Shown here: piece by piece, positions 8,707 to 16,213 of the stretch
Position numbering within the stretch: position 1 is the stretch's first letter
Layout: each line of letters opens with the position of its first letter
NCBI GenBank assembly: GCA_047608145.1
Contig: JASGDC010000026.1
Location: forward strand, 1 to 52,793
Direction: 5' to 3'
Length of the DNA stretch: 52,793 nucleotides
DNA from: JASGDC01 sp047608145
GTDB taxonomy: Bacteria; Actinomycetota; Actinomycetes; Actinomycetales; Micrococcaceae
Position numbers and translations under genes: made by a program
The notes under the pieces: generated by a model
What the model was told of the DNA's origin: nothing
The model's input: only the letters and a program-made list of their open reading frames with translations
Database searches by the model: none

Positions 8707-8735
8707 ATAATGACACCTCAAATTTACCTTGTCAA
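8707..8735 (-). promoter_or_regulatory. dnaK operon promoter
   Basis: On the minus strand TTGACA (8735-8730) is followed after 17 nt by CATTAT (8712-8707), a good housekeeping sigma promoter. Transcription would start near 8700, about 75 nt before the dnaK ATG. It is framed by the two HAIR sites. Confidence 0.8.
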
Positions 8736-8748
8736 GCATCTTAGGAAT

Positions 8749-8775
8749 AAAGTTGAGTTGAGTACGCTCAACTTT
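8749..8775. promoter_or_regulatory. HAIR-like HspR operator 2 (upstream)
   Basis: AAAGTTGAG (8749-8757) and CTCAACTTT (8767-8775) form a perfect 9-bp inverted repeat with a 9-nt spacer. The core GTTGAG-N9-CTCAAC is identical to the other site. It lies just upstream of the dnaK -35 and within 80 bp of the divergent gene at 8853, so HspR could also affect that gene. Confidence 0.85.
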
Positions 8776-8852
8776 GAATAAGGTACTATAAATAATAAAA
8801 CAATATAGCTTTTTCCTTGTAAAATAGCCAGAATTAATCAGATAAGAAAACC

Positions 8853-9389
8853 ATGGAAACAGAACTTTTAACAAAATTATCTACTCTAATTACTAAAGCA
8901 CGTGAAAAAAATGAAACTTTTTTTATTGGAATCGATGGCTTATCTGGATCTGGCAAAACTCACTTAGCCAAAAAAATTGCCAAGAAATTCGACATCCCAG
9001 TCTTTCATATTGAAGATTTATACCCCGGTTGGAATGGTCTAACCGCTGGGATTACCGAATACCAACGTATACTTCCCCTTCTAAAATCTGGTTTAGCTAT
9101 ACAGTATATATCTTGGGATTGGGAACACAACAGAAAACAAAATAGCCAAATAAAACCACAGAAATTAATAATATTTGAAGGTGTCGGGGCTTGCATTGGT
9201 AAAGCTAAGGATTTTCTTGACTATACAATCTGGCTGGCTTGCAAAGAAGAAAAAAGAAAACAACAAGCTTTAACTAGAGATGGTAATCAATACCGTCCAT
9301 ATTGGAATACTTGGGCAAAACAGGAAAAACAACTATTAGTTGCTAACCCAGATTATTTAAGTGATATAGATTTTAAGAAACTAACTTAG
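8853..9389 (+). CDS. Small P-loop kinase-like protein (uridine kinase fold)
   Basis: A 178-residue P-loop NTPase. The Walker A motif GLSGSGKTHLAKK sits near residue 30, followed by an FHIEDLYPGW segment where uridine kinase-like enzymes place the catalytic Asp. LIIFEGVGA corresponds to the Walker B strand, and an Arg-rich lid follows (EEKRKQQALTRDGNQYRPYW). The likely activity is phosphorylation of a small molecule; the substrate cannot be read from sequence. It is divergent from dnaK and convergent with the next gene, overlapping its 3' end by 17 bp. The start has only a weak ribosome binding site. Confidence 0.75.
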   Translation: METELLTKLSTLITKAREKNETFFIGIDGLSGSGKTHLAKKIAKKFDIPVFHIEDLYPGWNGLTAGITEYQRILPLLKSGLAIQYISWDWEHNRKQNSQIKPQKLIIFEGVGACIGKAKDFLDYTIWLACKEEKRKQQALTRDGNQYRPYWNTWAKQEKQLLVANPDYLSDIDFKKLT

Positions 9390-9675
9390 GCTCTGGCTTA
9401 CCCATATCATGCCATTCTTTAAAAGTTAATTTGTGCTCTATACCAGTAATATCTTTAGCATAAATATCAGGATTTTCACTTTTTTTATAAATCTCAGTTT
9501 TAGGAAGTAATGACACAATTTCTGCTCCAGGAAATCCTAGCTCCACCCAAGAAGTGGAATTAAGTCGTCCCCAACTTTCAGTATTATCATCATATTTTTC
9601 ATACAACCAAAGTGCATGTGACCAAAAATACTTTACTACTCTCGTCTCAATAACTTTCTTATTAGCATCTTGCAT
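9373..9675 (-). CDS. Hypothetical Trp-rich small protein
   Basis: I do not recognise this 100-residue protein. It is rich in Trp and Tyr (VVKYFWSHALWLYEKYD, SWVELGFPGAEIVSLLP) and ends in WHDMGKPEPKLVS. The open frame reaches 9720, but I choose the ATG at 9675 because GGAG sits 7 nt before it and the longer form would overlap the preceding gene's 3' end. It follows the ykoEDC transporter in the same direction and may be co-transcribed. No signal peptide or membrane segment is visible. Confidence 0.6.
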   Translation of the reverse strand: MQDANKKVIETRVVKYFWSHALWLYEKYDDNTESWGRLNSTSWVELGFPGAEIVSLLPKTEIYKKSENPDIYAKDITGIEHKLTFKEWHDMGKPEPKLVS

Positions 9676-9703
9676 TTTTACTCCAAAATCCTTGCTACCG
9701 TAA

Positions 9704-10465
9704 TTATAACTTGGTAACACCTACAATCTGAAAAGCTACGATAACAAACACTATCGACACCACTACCATTAAATAATCTTGGAGATTAACTATAGATTTC
9801 CTCGCCCAAGTACGTTTTACATTAACGTCAAAACCTTTAGCTTGCATTGATATCGCTAATTTTTGTGCTCTACGTAGCGAAATCACAAATAAAGTAAAAG
9901 CTTGAGAAAAGAATGACTTAATTCCCCATCGAGTTTCAAGTCCACGAACTCTATTAGCTCGCCTCAAATTTTCCCAATCATACTGAATAAGGTTAGTCAT
10001 CCGTAACCCAGCCATTGCACCTAATACAAATCTTTCAGGTAAGTGCAGTTTTTGAATTAGCGCATCCCCTAATTCAGTAGCCTCAGTGGTAATAAGTAGC
10101 ACTAAGGCCGGCAGTCCAATCGCCAAAATCCTAAAGAAAATAATGAAACTGTAGTGAATCGATTGATCAGTAATATGCATCCATAAGAACTGAAAATAGG
10201 TATACCCACCTGCTTCACCTAATATTAAAGTGGAAAAGGCAGACAAAGAAGCACCTATTAAGATAGGTAAAATTAACCAGATAAATCTTTTTTTCGGAAT
10301 ACCCCACCAAGGCAGCAGCAACAAATAAAAAACTACCAAAACTGCCGGCACAGATACATTTAAAGTGAAGAAAATTGGTACCGTCAACACTAAAACCGTA
10401 ATTATTTTAAACAATGGGTTACGGACACTAATAAAAGTGTCCCGACGAATAGTGTTCATCTCCAT
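9704..10465 (-). CDS. ykoC: ECF transporter transmembrane protein YkoC/EcfT
   Basis: A 253-residue membrane component of an energy-coupling-factor importer. Several hydrophobic helices are visible (IITVLVLTVPIFFTLNVSVP, VLVVFYLLLLPWWGIP, ALVLLI). A cytoplasmic coupling region carries the characteristic Ala-Arg-Gly type motifs (ENLRRANRVRGLETRWG and AISMQAKGFD) that dock on the two ATPases. It overlaps the ATPase gene by 10 bp. With YkoE and a TPP riboswitch upstream, it probably helps import hydroxymethylpyrimidine or thiamine. Confidence 0.88.
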   Translation of the reverse strand: MEMNTIRRDTFISVRNPLFKIITVLVLTVPIFFTLNVSVPAVLVVFYLLLLPWWGIPKKRFIWLILPILIGASLSAFSTLILGEAGGYTYFQFLWMHITDQSIHYSFIIFFRILAIGLPALVLLITTEATELGDALIQKLHLPERFVLGAMAGLRMTNLIQYDWENLRRANRVRGLETRWGIKSFFSQAFTLFVISLRRAQKLAISMQAKGFDVNVKRTWARKSIVNLQDYLMVVVSIVFVIVAFQIVGVTKL

Positions 10466-11787
10466 TGCTGCACCTCAATTTCAATAGCATTGAGAGCTTT
10501 GCATAGTAACTTATCATGAGTCGAAATAATTAAAGTTTTACTGTCAGCAAGCTGTTGTTGAAATAACTTGCATAATGTGAACCAAGCATTAGGGTCTTGC
10601 CCAAAAGTCGGCTCGTCCATAATTACAACTTTAGGATTATTAAGTAACGCAATTGCCACCGATAACCTGCGCTTCTGTCCACCAGAAAGAGTAAAAGGAT
10701 TAGCCTCAATAAGCTCAGTTAGTCCAAGGTCAGCAATTAATTTATCATCAGCTCCAGCTAACTCTTGCGCAACATTATCATAAACAAATTGCTGTTCTGG
10801 GTTTTGGAACACCACTCCGACTTCATTTTTTAATTCACGAGCGCTAAAACTACTGTAATCAGGAATTAATTTACCTGATATGGGTTTTTGCAACCCTGCT
10901 AACGTCATTGCAAGCGCAGTTTTCCCAATACCATTTTTGCCAATTAATGCGTAACATTTTCCTTGTTTAAATTGATAATTAAAGTATTTTATTATTGGCT
11001 TGCGATAGCCAACACACAAATTACTTGCACTCAATACTTCTTTTTCTGATGGAATATTAACTAATTTTGAAACTTCTAATTCAATATCTGGATACCAAAT
11101 ATTTAAAGTAGCTAATTCAGCTTTTTTATTAAAAATTTCTGTAGTAGTACCAAAAAGTATCATTTGACCTTTATCATTAAGCACTAATACTTTATCAACT
11201 GAATCAGCCCAAAGCTCAACATTATGCTCTACCACTAGTAAAGTCTGCTGTTTTTCTTTAACAGTATTTAACACAGTTTCTTTAATTGCAGCAGCACCTT
11301 CAGGATCTAAATTAGCTGTTGGTTCATCCAACAATAGGATATCTGGGGTAACCGCCAAAGCATTTGCAAGAGCTAAGCGCTGTTTCTGTCCACCTGACAG
11401 TGCATAAGAATCATGATCCAATGGATAAGAAATTCCTACTTGGTTCAAAGAATTTGCTACTGCTGTCCAGATTTCTTTAGGAGGAATTTGATAATTTTCA
11501 CAACTGAACGCTACATCATCTCCAATGCTATGCATCACAATTTGAGATTCTGGATCTTGCATTACTAGTGCTGCTTTTCCAGCTACTTTTGCTTCGCCCT
11601 CACTATGACTTTGATCTGCATCAAAAAGGTTTGCAATTAATTGCAGTAATGTACTTTTGCCGCAACCACTTGGTCCTAACACTAATACTTTTTCACTTTT
11701 TTCAATACTTAAATTTAATTCGCTTAAGATTGGAAGTGAAATTCTTGGGTAATAGAAAGAAAAATTAGTAAAGTTTATTTGGCTCAT
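10456..11787 (-). CDS. ykoD: ECF transporter duplicated ATPase YkoD
   Basis: A 443-residue protein made of two ABC ATPase domains in tandem, which together power the ECF importer. Half one has Walker A GPSGCGKST (near residue 38), signature LSGGQKQRLA and Walker B ILLLDEPTANLD. Half two has Walker A GKNGIGKTA, signature LSGGQKRRLS and Walker B VVIMDEPTFGQD. The tandem architecture is the YkoD/CbiO-fusion type rather than separate EcfA1 and EcfA2. Start and stop overlap the neighbouring ykoE and ykoC, which indicates one mRNA. Confidence 0.93.
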   Translation of the reverse strand: MSQINFTNFSFYYPRISLPILSELNLSIEKSEKVLVLGPSGCGKSTLLQLIANLFDADQSHSEGEAKVAGKAALVMQDPESQIVMHSIGDDVAFSCENYQIPPKEIWTAVANSLNQVGISYPLDHDSYALSGGQKQRLALANALAVTPDILLLDEPTANLDPEGAAAIKETVLNTVKEKQQTLLVVEHNVELWADSVDKVLVLNDKGQMILFGTTTEIFNKKAELATLNIWYPDIELEVSKLVNIPSEKEVLSASNLCVGYRKPIIKYFNYQFKQGKCYALIGKNGIGKTALAMTLAGLQKPISGKLIPDYSSFSARELKNEVGVVFQNPEQQFVYDNVAQELAGADDKLIADLGLTELIEANPFTLSGGQKRRLSVAIALLNNPKVVIMDEPTFGQDPNAWFTLCKLFQQQLADSKTLIISTHDKLLCKALNAIEIEVQQWR

Positions 11788-12350
11788 GTTAAGTACCCAG
11801 ATTCAAATTGTGCCAATACTCCAGTTTTCGCTAACTTTTTAGCAAAAATATACGCTCCAGCACCAGCAATAAAAGCCCCAGAAATTAGCGTTAAAAGAAA
11901 AGCTAGAATCCGCCAAGAAGGCTCCCAAGCAATATAGACAATCACTTGGTATAAAATAGAGTCTCCAATTGCAGCACCTACCCCAGCTAAGATTGCAACT
12001 GTTAAATTCCAATTACGATACCTAAATAATGCAAACACTGCTTCGGTGGTGATGCCTTGTATTGCCCCCCAAAGTAAAACTTCAAAACCCCACTGAGTAC
12101 CAAAAATCATCGAAATTGTAGCAGCCACTAATTCTGTAAAAAAAGCTGCTCCAGGTTTTCTAATGATCAAACCACCCAAAACTCCAGCCAATAACCAACC
12201 ACCTTCAAAAATAGCTTGGATTGGTTGGAAAAATGCTGTTATTGGAAAAAGGAATACTGAAGTTAAGAAACTCCAAGCCCAATTTATTACACCACAAATT
12301 GCGGCTATCACACTGGCGAAAATAATATCAACTGTACGCCATTTGGTCAT
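11784..12350 (-). CDS. ykoE: ECF transporter substrate-binding membrane protein YkoE
   Basis: A 188-residue S-component for a thiamine-related substrate. It is almost entirely hydrophobic, with five or six helices (IIFASVIAAICGVINWAWSF, GWLLAGVLGGLII, LAGVGAAIGDSILYQVIVYI, ISGAFIAGAGAYIFAKKL). The YkoE family and the TPP riboswitch directly upstream point to hydroxymethylpyrimidine or thiamine as ligand. The frame is open to 12365, but GGAGG precedes the second ATG by a normal distance, and the first ATG lies inside that binding site, so I take ATG 12350 (MTKWRTVD). Confidence 0.92.
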   Translation of the reverse strand: MTKWRTVDIIFASVIAAICGVINWAWSFLTSVFLFPITAFFQPIQAIFEGGWLLAGVLGGLIIRKPGAAFFTELVAATISMIFGTQWGFEVLLWGAIQGITTEAVFALFRYRNWNLTVAILAGVGAAIGDSILYQVIVYIAWEPSWRILAFLLTLISGAFIAGAGAYIFAKKLAKTGVLAQFESGYLT

Positions 12351-12357
12351 AAAAATA

Positions 12358-12379
12358 CCTCCCATAACTACTTAGGAGG
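12358..12379 (-). promoter_or_regulatory. Possible Shine-Dalgarno sequestering hairpin before ykoE
   Basis: On the minus strand CCTCC (plus 12375-12379) can pair with the ykoE ribosome binding site GGAGG (plus 12358-12362) across a 12-nt loop. Together with the upstream TPP aptamer this suggests control at translation initiation: pairing would hide the binding site. A second 7-bp hairpin TAGATAT/ATATCTA lies between aptamer and sequestrator. Confidence 0.6.
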
Positions 12380-12406
12380 GGTTAGATATGTATGCTATAT
12401 CTAAAA

Positions 12407-12511
12407 AAAGACTCGACTCCCTACGCTGGTGTCATCCAGATCAGGTTCGAGGGTCTGTAGCTTTGCTACACTCTCAGCATTATTTTTAAATGCTCCCCTG
12501 TCGCTGTCTTT
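12407..12511 (-). promoter_or_regulatory. TPP riboswitch (THI element)
   Basis: Read on the minus strand, the conserved TPP aptamer blocks are all present in order: CAGGGGAGC, AATGCTGAGA, GACCCTCGAACCTGATCTGG and ACACCAGCGTAGGGAGTC. P1 can be closed by AAAGAC...CGAC with GTCG...GTCTTT. It precedes ykoEDC, so thiamine pyrophosphate is expected to turn the importer off. A -10-like TATTAT lies immediately upstream (plus 12512-12517). Confidence 0.97.
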
Positions 12512-12581
12512 ATAATAGCAAAATTCTGGGCGTAAAATGTTAAAATTTTACCACGACATAAGATGTGAGGAGAATACTAGC

Positions 12582-12890
12582 ATGCCAGGTAAGAAACTAA
12601 TAAAAAGTACTGCTGCCACTGTTGGCGCAGCACTTGGCACGAAACTAGCCAAAAAAGGCTGGCAAATGACTGGACACAAAAAAACACCAAAACGTCATGA
12701 TACTAGCGTTGACTGGAAAGAAGCCATTGGTTATGCAGCTTTCTCAGGTATCATAATGACTGCTGTAGAAGTACTTATTGATCACTTCGCAGACGGTAAA
12801 CAAAAGGCTTGGGATGATGATATTGAAAAGACTCGTAAAGAGTTAAATAAAGAAGCCGGCATCGAAGAAGCTGATAAAAAGAAGTCTTAG
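12582..12890 (+). CDS. DUF4235 family small membrane protein
   Basis: A 102-residue actinobacterial protein of unknown function. It begins with a Gly/Ala segment (AATVGAALGTKLAKKGWQM), has a hydrophobic stretch (AIGYAAFSGIIMTAVEVLI) and ends in a charged helix. This matches the DUF4235 layout. The frame extends back to 12537, but ATG 12582 has GAGGAG about 10 nt upstream, so I use it. It is 13 bp ahead of the MFS transporter gene, probably in one transcript. Confidence 0.8.
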   Translation: MPGKKLIKSTAATVGAALGTKLAKKGWQMTGHKKTPKRHDTSVDWKEAIGYAAFSGIIMTAVEVLIDHFADGKQKAWDDDIEKTRKELNKEAGIEEADKKKS

Positions 12891-12903
12891 GAATAAGAGA
12901 TAA

Positions 12904-14289
12904 ATGCAAAATAAAAGTAAATACGACTCAGCTCCTGACGCCCTTAAGATTACTAAAAAAAATAAAATTGATACTGGCAAAGTACTCTCTTGGAGCATGT
13001 GGGAATGGGGTTCTGGCGCATTTAACACCATTATTACGTCATTCGTTTTCTCGGTATACTTAACTGACAAAGTTGCAGCTCATGCAACTACTGGTTCCCA
13101 AGTACTTGGTTATGGTATGGGTATTGGCGGTATTTTAATTGCTGTGTTAGCTCCAATCGTGGGACAACGTTCTGATATATCTGGGCGACGTAAATTTTGG
13201 TTGATAGTAAATACTGTTTTAGTATGTATCCTTACTGCAACATTATTCTTTATTAAGCCAGCTCTTGAATACTTAATACCAGGGGTCGCAATCCTGGCAA
13301 TTGCTAACGTATTCTTAGCGTTTGCAGATGTGAATAACAGTGCAATCTTACTGCAAGTTTCTACACCCAAAACTATTGGTAAAGTAAGTGGTTATGGCTG
13401 GAGTATGGGATACTTCGGTGGTATCTTCGCATTACTAATTGCAATTGTTGGTTTCGTTAACATTAAAGATGGTGAGCACGGTTGGTTTGGAGTAACTACT
13501 AATGAAAGCCTAAATATCCGTGCCTTAGCAATTTTTGTTGCGGCTTGGTTCTTACTTTCACTTATCCCAGTGATTCTCAAAGTGCCAGAAAAGCCACGAG
13601 ACCCAAACTACAAAGCTGAAAAGATCTCTTATAAAGATTCCTATAAGAAACTTTGGGGCACATTAAAACGTATTTATAAAGAAGATCCAAACTTGATTAC
13701 CTTCTTTATTGCAAGTGCACTATTCCGCGATGGTATCGCAGCGATTTTCCAGTTTATCGGAATTATCGCTGTTGGTTCATTTGGTTTCAGTGCTGCCGAA
13801 GTATTAGTTTTCGCTGTTGCTGCAAATATTATCGCAGCTATTGGAGCAGTAGTAGTGGGTCACTTTGATGATAAGTTTGGTCCAAAGAAGATAATTGTCT
13901 TTGCATTAACTGTAATGGTTGTTGGTGGTGTTACCATCTTCTTCATGCATAGTAAGTTAGCTTTCTGGATTCTTGCTCTTGCAATTAGTTTCTTAGTAGG
14001 TCCAGCACAGTCATCTAGCCGTACTTTCCTAGCGCGTTTCACTACTCCAGAAAATGAAGGGGAGCTATTCGGTCTATACACTACTACTGGTCGTACTATT
14101 AGTTTCATTGCCCCAATGTTATTCTCACTATGTATTACATTGGCAGTGCCAATAGTTGGCCAAGACCACGCACAACGTTATGGTATCTGGGGTCTAGCAA
14201 TTACACTACTAGCAGGCCTGTTATTACTCCTAAAGGCTAAACTTCCACCATTGAAAGAACCTAAAATCGTAGATAGAGTTTTAAACTAA
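12904..14289 (+). CDS. MFS transporter, UMF1 (Atg22-like) family
   Basis: A 461-residue permease with about 12 hydrophobic segments. The N-terminal WSMWEWGSGAFNTIITSFVF is the hallmark of the UMF1/Atg22-like family, which is related to yeast vacuolar amino-acid effluxers. The MFS loop GQRSDISGRRK after helix 2 and the paired GHFDDKFGPKK after helix 8 are both present. The substrate is unknown; amino-acid or metabolite efflux is the usual guess for the family. It starts 13 bp after the DUF4235 gene with GGAA as likely binding site. Confidence 0.88.
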   Translation: MQNKSKYDSAPDALKITKKNKIDTGKVLSWSMWEWGSGAFNTIITSFVFSVYLTDKVAAHATTGSQVLGYGMGIGGILIAVLAPIVGQRSDISGRRKFWLIVNTVLVCILTATLFFIKPALEYLIPGVAILAIANVFLAFADVNNSAILLQVSTPKTIGKVSGYGWSMGYFGGIFALLIAIVGFVNIKDGEHGWFGVTTNESLNIRALAIFVAAWFLLSLIPVILKVPEKPRDPNYKAEKISYKDSYKKLWGTLKRIYKEDPNLITFFIASALFRDGIAAIFQFIGIIAVGSFGFSAAEVLVFAVAANIIAAIGAVVVGHFDDKFGPKKIIVFALTVMVVGGVTIFFMHSKLAFWILALAISFLVGPAQSSSRTFLARFTTPENEGELFGLYTTTGRTISFIAPMLFSLCITLAVPIVGQDHAQRYGIWGLAITLLAGLLLLLKAKLPPLKEPKIVDRVLN

Positions 14290-14309
14290 AGGTTGTTTTA
14301 TCAGAAAAT

Positions 14310-14364
14310 AATAAGTTAAAGGGTGGCGAATGTTAGATAATCATTCCCCCCCCCTTAACTTATT
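14310..14364. terminator. Hairpin with a C9 tract after the MFS gene
   Basis: AATAAGTTAA plus GGG (14310-14323) pairs with CCCC plus TTAACTTATT (14351-14364), and a T-rich stretch follows on the plus strand, as expected for the MFS terminator. The right arm includes a run of nine C (14346-14354), an unstable homopolymer that could alter terminator strength. Confidence 0.65.
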
Positions 14365-14441
14365 TCAATAATTTTTTAGTTTTAGATTGTAATAAATTCA
14401 GCACATAACTTAATGATTTTATGTAATAGTTTTACCATACT

Positions 14442-14720
14442 CTAGCTGGTACATATATTGGTTCGTGTAGTAACATTACCAACTACAATGGCAGGAGTTA
14501 TGCAATTACTATAGGCACCAATAACTAAGCCATTATTAACAACTATCATAACTTGAAATTGTGCAGTAGCTTTACCTTTAACAATAGGAATAATAGGTTG
14601 GTGAGTGCCAGTTTTATCATCATCTTGACTCTGTCCAATCCACTTAATAGCCCCAGCTGCAGTATTACCGTCTAAACCAAATCTTACCTTGCCTTGGTTA
14701 GAGTACGTCGGAGTAGCATC
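14442..14720 (-). pseudogene. C-terminal remnant of an unidentified, probably exported protein
   Basis: One minus-strand frame is open for about 93 codons and ends with TAG (plus 14442-14444). It reads TYSNQGKVRFGLDGNTAAG, IKWIGQSQDDDKTG and VIGAYSNCITPAIVVGN. The composition (Asn, Thr, Gly, Val, strand-like) resembles a surface-protein beta domain. There is no start codon in the frame; the ATG preceded by GAGG at its upstream end is out of frame and stops after 11 codons. I interpret it as a truncated gene. No family is recognised. Confidence 0.5.
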
Positions 14721-14997
14721 CCCCTCCTACTAACAAAACAAGTGGGCTCGTTCAACTAGCGAAGCAACACTATAAAATTTCAGACTTAAAACATCACCGA
14801 GATGAAATAGGGTATACATTTTTCTCAATTCCACACGAAATTCCGTAGAGAAACAAGAAAAATGTATACCCTGAATATTAATTTGAAATTGTAATATCCC
14901 AGAAATAATAAAACTACTTAAAACAATAGTATTGCAACCATCAATTAAAACTGCTCTTATTTACTATAGAAAGTTCACCATTGGAGAAACACTGATA
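14721..14997. other. Non-coding stretch with a 17-bp perfect inverted repeat
   Basis: No credible ORF. The main structure is AGGGTATACATTTTTCT (14809-14825) and its exact complement at 14856-14872, with a 30-nt loop. There is no T-run after the stem on either strand, so it is not a standard terminator. It could be a small palindromic mobile element or an mRNA stem. Confidence 0.7.
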
Positions 14998-15012
14998 CTA
15001 TATATCAGTGTT
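14988..15012 (-). terminator. dcd terminator hairpin containing the stop codon
   Basis: AACACTGATA (14988-14997) and TATCAGTGTT (15003-15012) form a perfect 10-bp stem with a 5-nt loop. The dcd stop codon (plus 14998-15000) lies in the loop. On the minus strand the stem is followed by TTTCT, a weak U-tract. Confidence 0.6.
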
Positions 15013-15573
15013 ATGGAAATTTTTATAAGACCGACTAGCTGTAGGCCCTCGTTGCCCTTGATAGCGTGAGAAATACTCTTTAGACCCATAAGGTTTATCA
15101 GCTTCAGAAGACAGCTCAAAGAAACATAGCTGCCCAATTTTTGAACCTGGCCAGACCTTAATTGGCAGTGTCGCCATATTAGAAAGCTCTAAGGTTACAT
15201 GCCCAGAGAACCCTGGATCAATAAAACCAGCAGTAGCGTGAGTCAACAAACCTAAACGACCAAGACTTGACTTACCTTCAAGACGTGCTGCAAGTTTTGG
15301 ACCAAGAGTTACTTGTTCATAAGTAGAGCCCAGTACAAACTCTCCAGGGTGTAGGATAAATGGCTCTCCCGTCGGCACTTCTATCATCCGAGTTAAATCT
15401 TCTTGTTCAATAGCTGGGTCAATGTGAGCATATTTGTGATTATCAAAAAGTCTGAAAAACTTATCCACTCGCACATCTATACTAGATGGCTGAATCATAT
15501 TATCTGCAGCTGGGTCTAGTTTAATATTGCCAGTTTCAAGGTTTTTAAGAATATCTTTATCAGAAAGTAACAT
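14998..15573 (-). CDS. dcd: dCTP deaminase
   Basis: A 191-residue nucleotide enzyme making dUTP (and in the actinobacterial bifunctional form dUMP) from dCTP for thymidylate synthesis. Family landmarks are present: the MLLSDKDI start, IQPSSIDVRVD, the EGKSSLGRLGL motif with the catalytic Ser-Arg region, and the HATAGFIDPGFSGHVTLEL block with the catalytic Glu. The length is typical. TACTAT (plus 15581-15586) sits 7 nt before ATG, so the mRNA may be leaderless. It lies just downstream of mnhG but probably has its own promoter. Confidence 0.96.
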   Translation of the reverse strand: MLLSDKDILKNLETGNIKLDPAADNMIQPSSIDVRVDKFFRLFDNHKYAHIDPAIEQEDLTRMIEVPTGEPFILHPGEFVLGSTYEQVTLGPKLAARLEGKSSLGRLGLLTHATAGFIDPGFSGHVTLELSNMATLPIKVWPGSKIGQLCFFELSSEADKPYGSKEYFSRYQGQRGPTASRSYKNFHNTDI

Positions 15574-15596
15574 AATTAATATAGTACCTAATTTTG

Positions 15597-15959
15597 CTAG
15601 CGAGTATTTTCTTTAGTGTCAGTAGTGCCCTTTTCATATAATGGTTTCAGTTCATCAAAAATCATCTGGTTTTCGTTGAAATCATCTGTACGATGTGCTG
15701 TCCTACCTACAATGTGGGCTGAAACAGGAATTGTAATCAATTGCATGGTCCAAATTAAAGCTAAGAATAAGGTATCTTCTAATGACTTATCGTGAAATAC
15801 AAATCCCATCGTAAAACAAAACAAACCTAGTACTTGCGGTTTAGTGGCACCATGCATTCTGGAAAGTACATCTGGAAAAACTACTACAGCTACCGAACCA
15901 GCCAAAGTAAATAAGGCACCCATTATGAAGAATACTGATGACAAAATATCAAATATCAT
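15597..15959 (-). CDS. mnhG: Na+/H+ antiporter subunit MnhG
   Basis: A 120-residue subunit of the Mrp/Mnh multisubunit cation antiporter. Three hydrophobic helices are visible, with the conserved block RMHGATKPQVLGL between helices two and three and a polar C-terminal tail. Last gene of mnhA(B)CDEFG; its start overlaps the mnhF stop by 4 bp. Confidence 0.93.
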   Translation of the reverse strand: MIFDILSSVFFIMGALFTLAGSVAVVVFPDVLSRMHGATKPQVLGLFCFTMGFVFHDKSLEDTLFLALIWTMQLITIPVSAHIVGRTAHRTDDFNENQMIFDELKPLYEKGTTDTKENTR

Positions 15960-16213
15960 TGTTTCCTCACGAACCTGGTAACAACTACTGCAGAAATAAA
16001 GCCGATCATTGAAAGTACTAGCAAAAGGGACAAGCTGTAATTGTGCTTTTTATAGGCCATGGTTAAAATAAATCCACCCATAAAGATCGAAAATAAAACA
16101 TCTGAAGCAATCAATCTATCAAACAGTGTAGGCCCTACACCTAAACGATAAAGCATCAATGTAGTCGAAATAGCCATACAAATAATGCAGATAATAAATA
16201 CTACTGAGTTCAT
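15956..16213 (-). CDS. mnhF: Na+/H+ antiporter subunit MnhF
   Basis: An 85-residue membrane protein with three helices. The family motif GPTLFDRLIASDVL after the first helix is clear. It overlaps mnhE and mnhG by 4 bp each, so stoichiometric synthesis by coupled translation is likely. Known role: small structural subunit of the Mrp complex in the cell membrane. Confidence 0.93.
   Translation of the reverse strand: MNSVVFIICIICMAISTTLMLYRLGVGPTLFDRLIASDVLFSIFMGGFILTMAYKKHNYSLSLLLVLSMIGFISAVVVTRFVRKQ

Noticed and set aside
12163..12375. Small plus-strand ORF across the ykoE start and leader
   Set aside because: It runs antisense through ykoE and its translational control region; the sequence is explained by those.
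14809..14872. Intrinsic terminator for dcd or the MFS gene
   Set aside because: The stem has a 30-nt loop and no U-tract after it on either strand, and both genes have better hairpins nearby.
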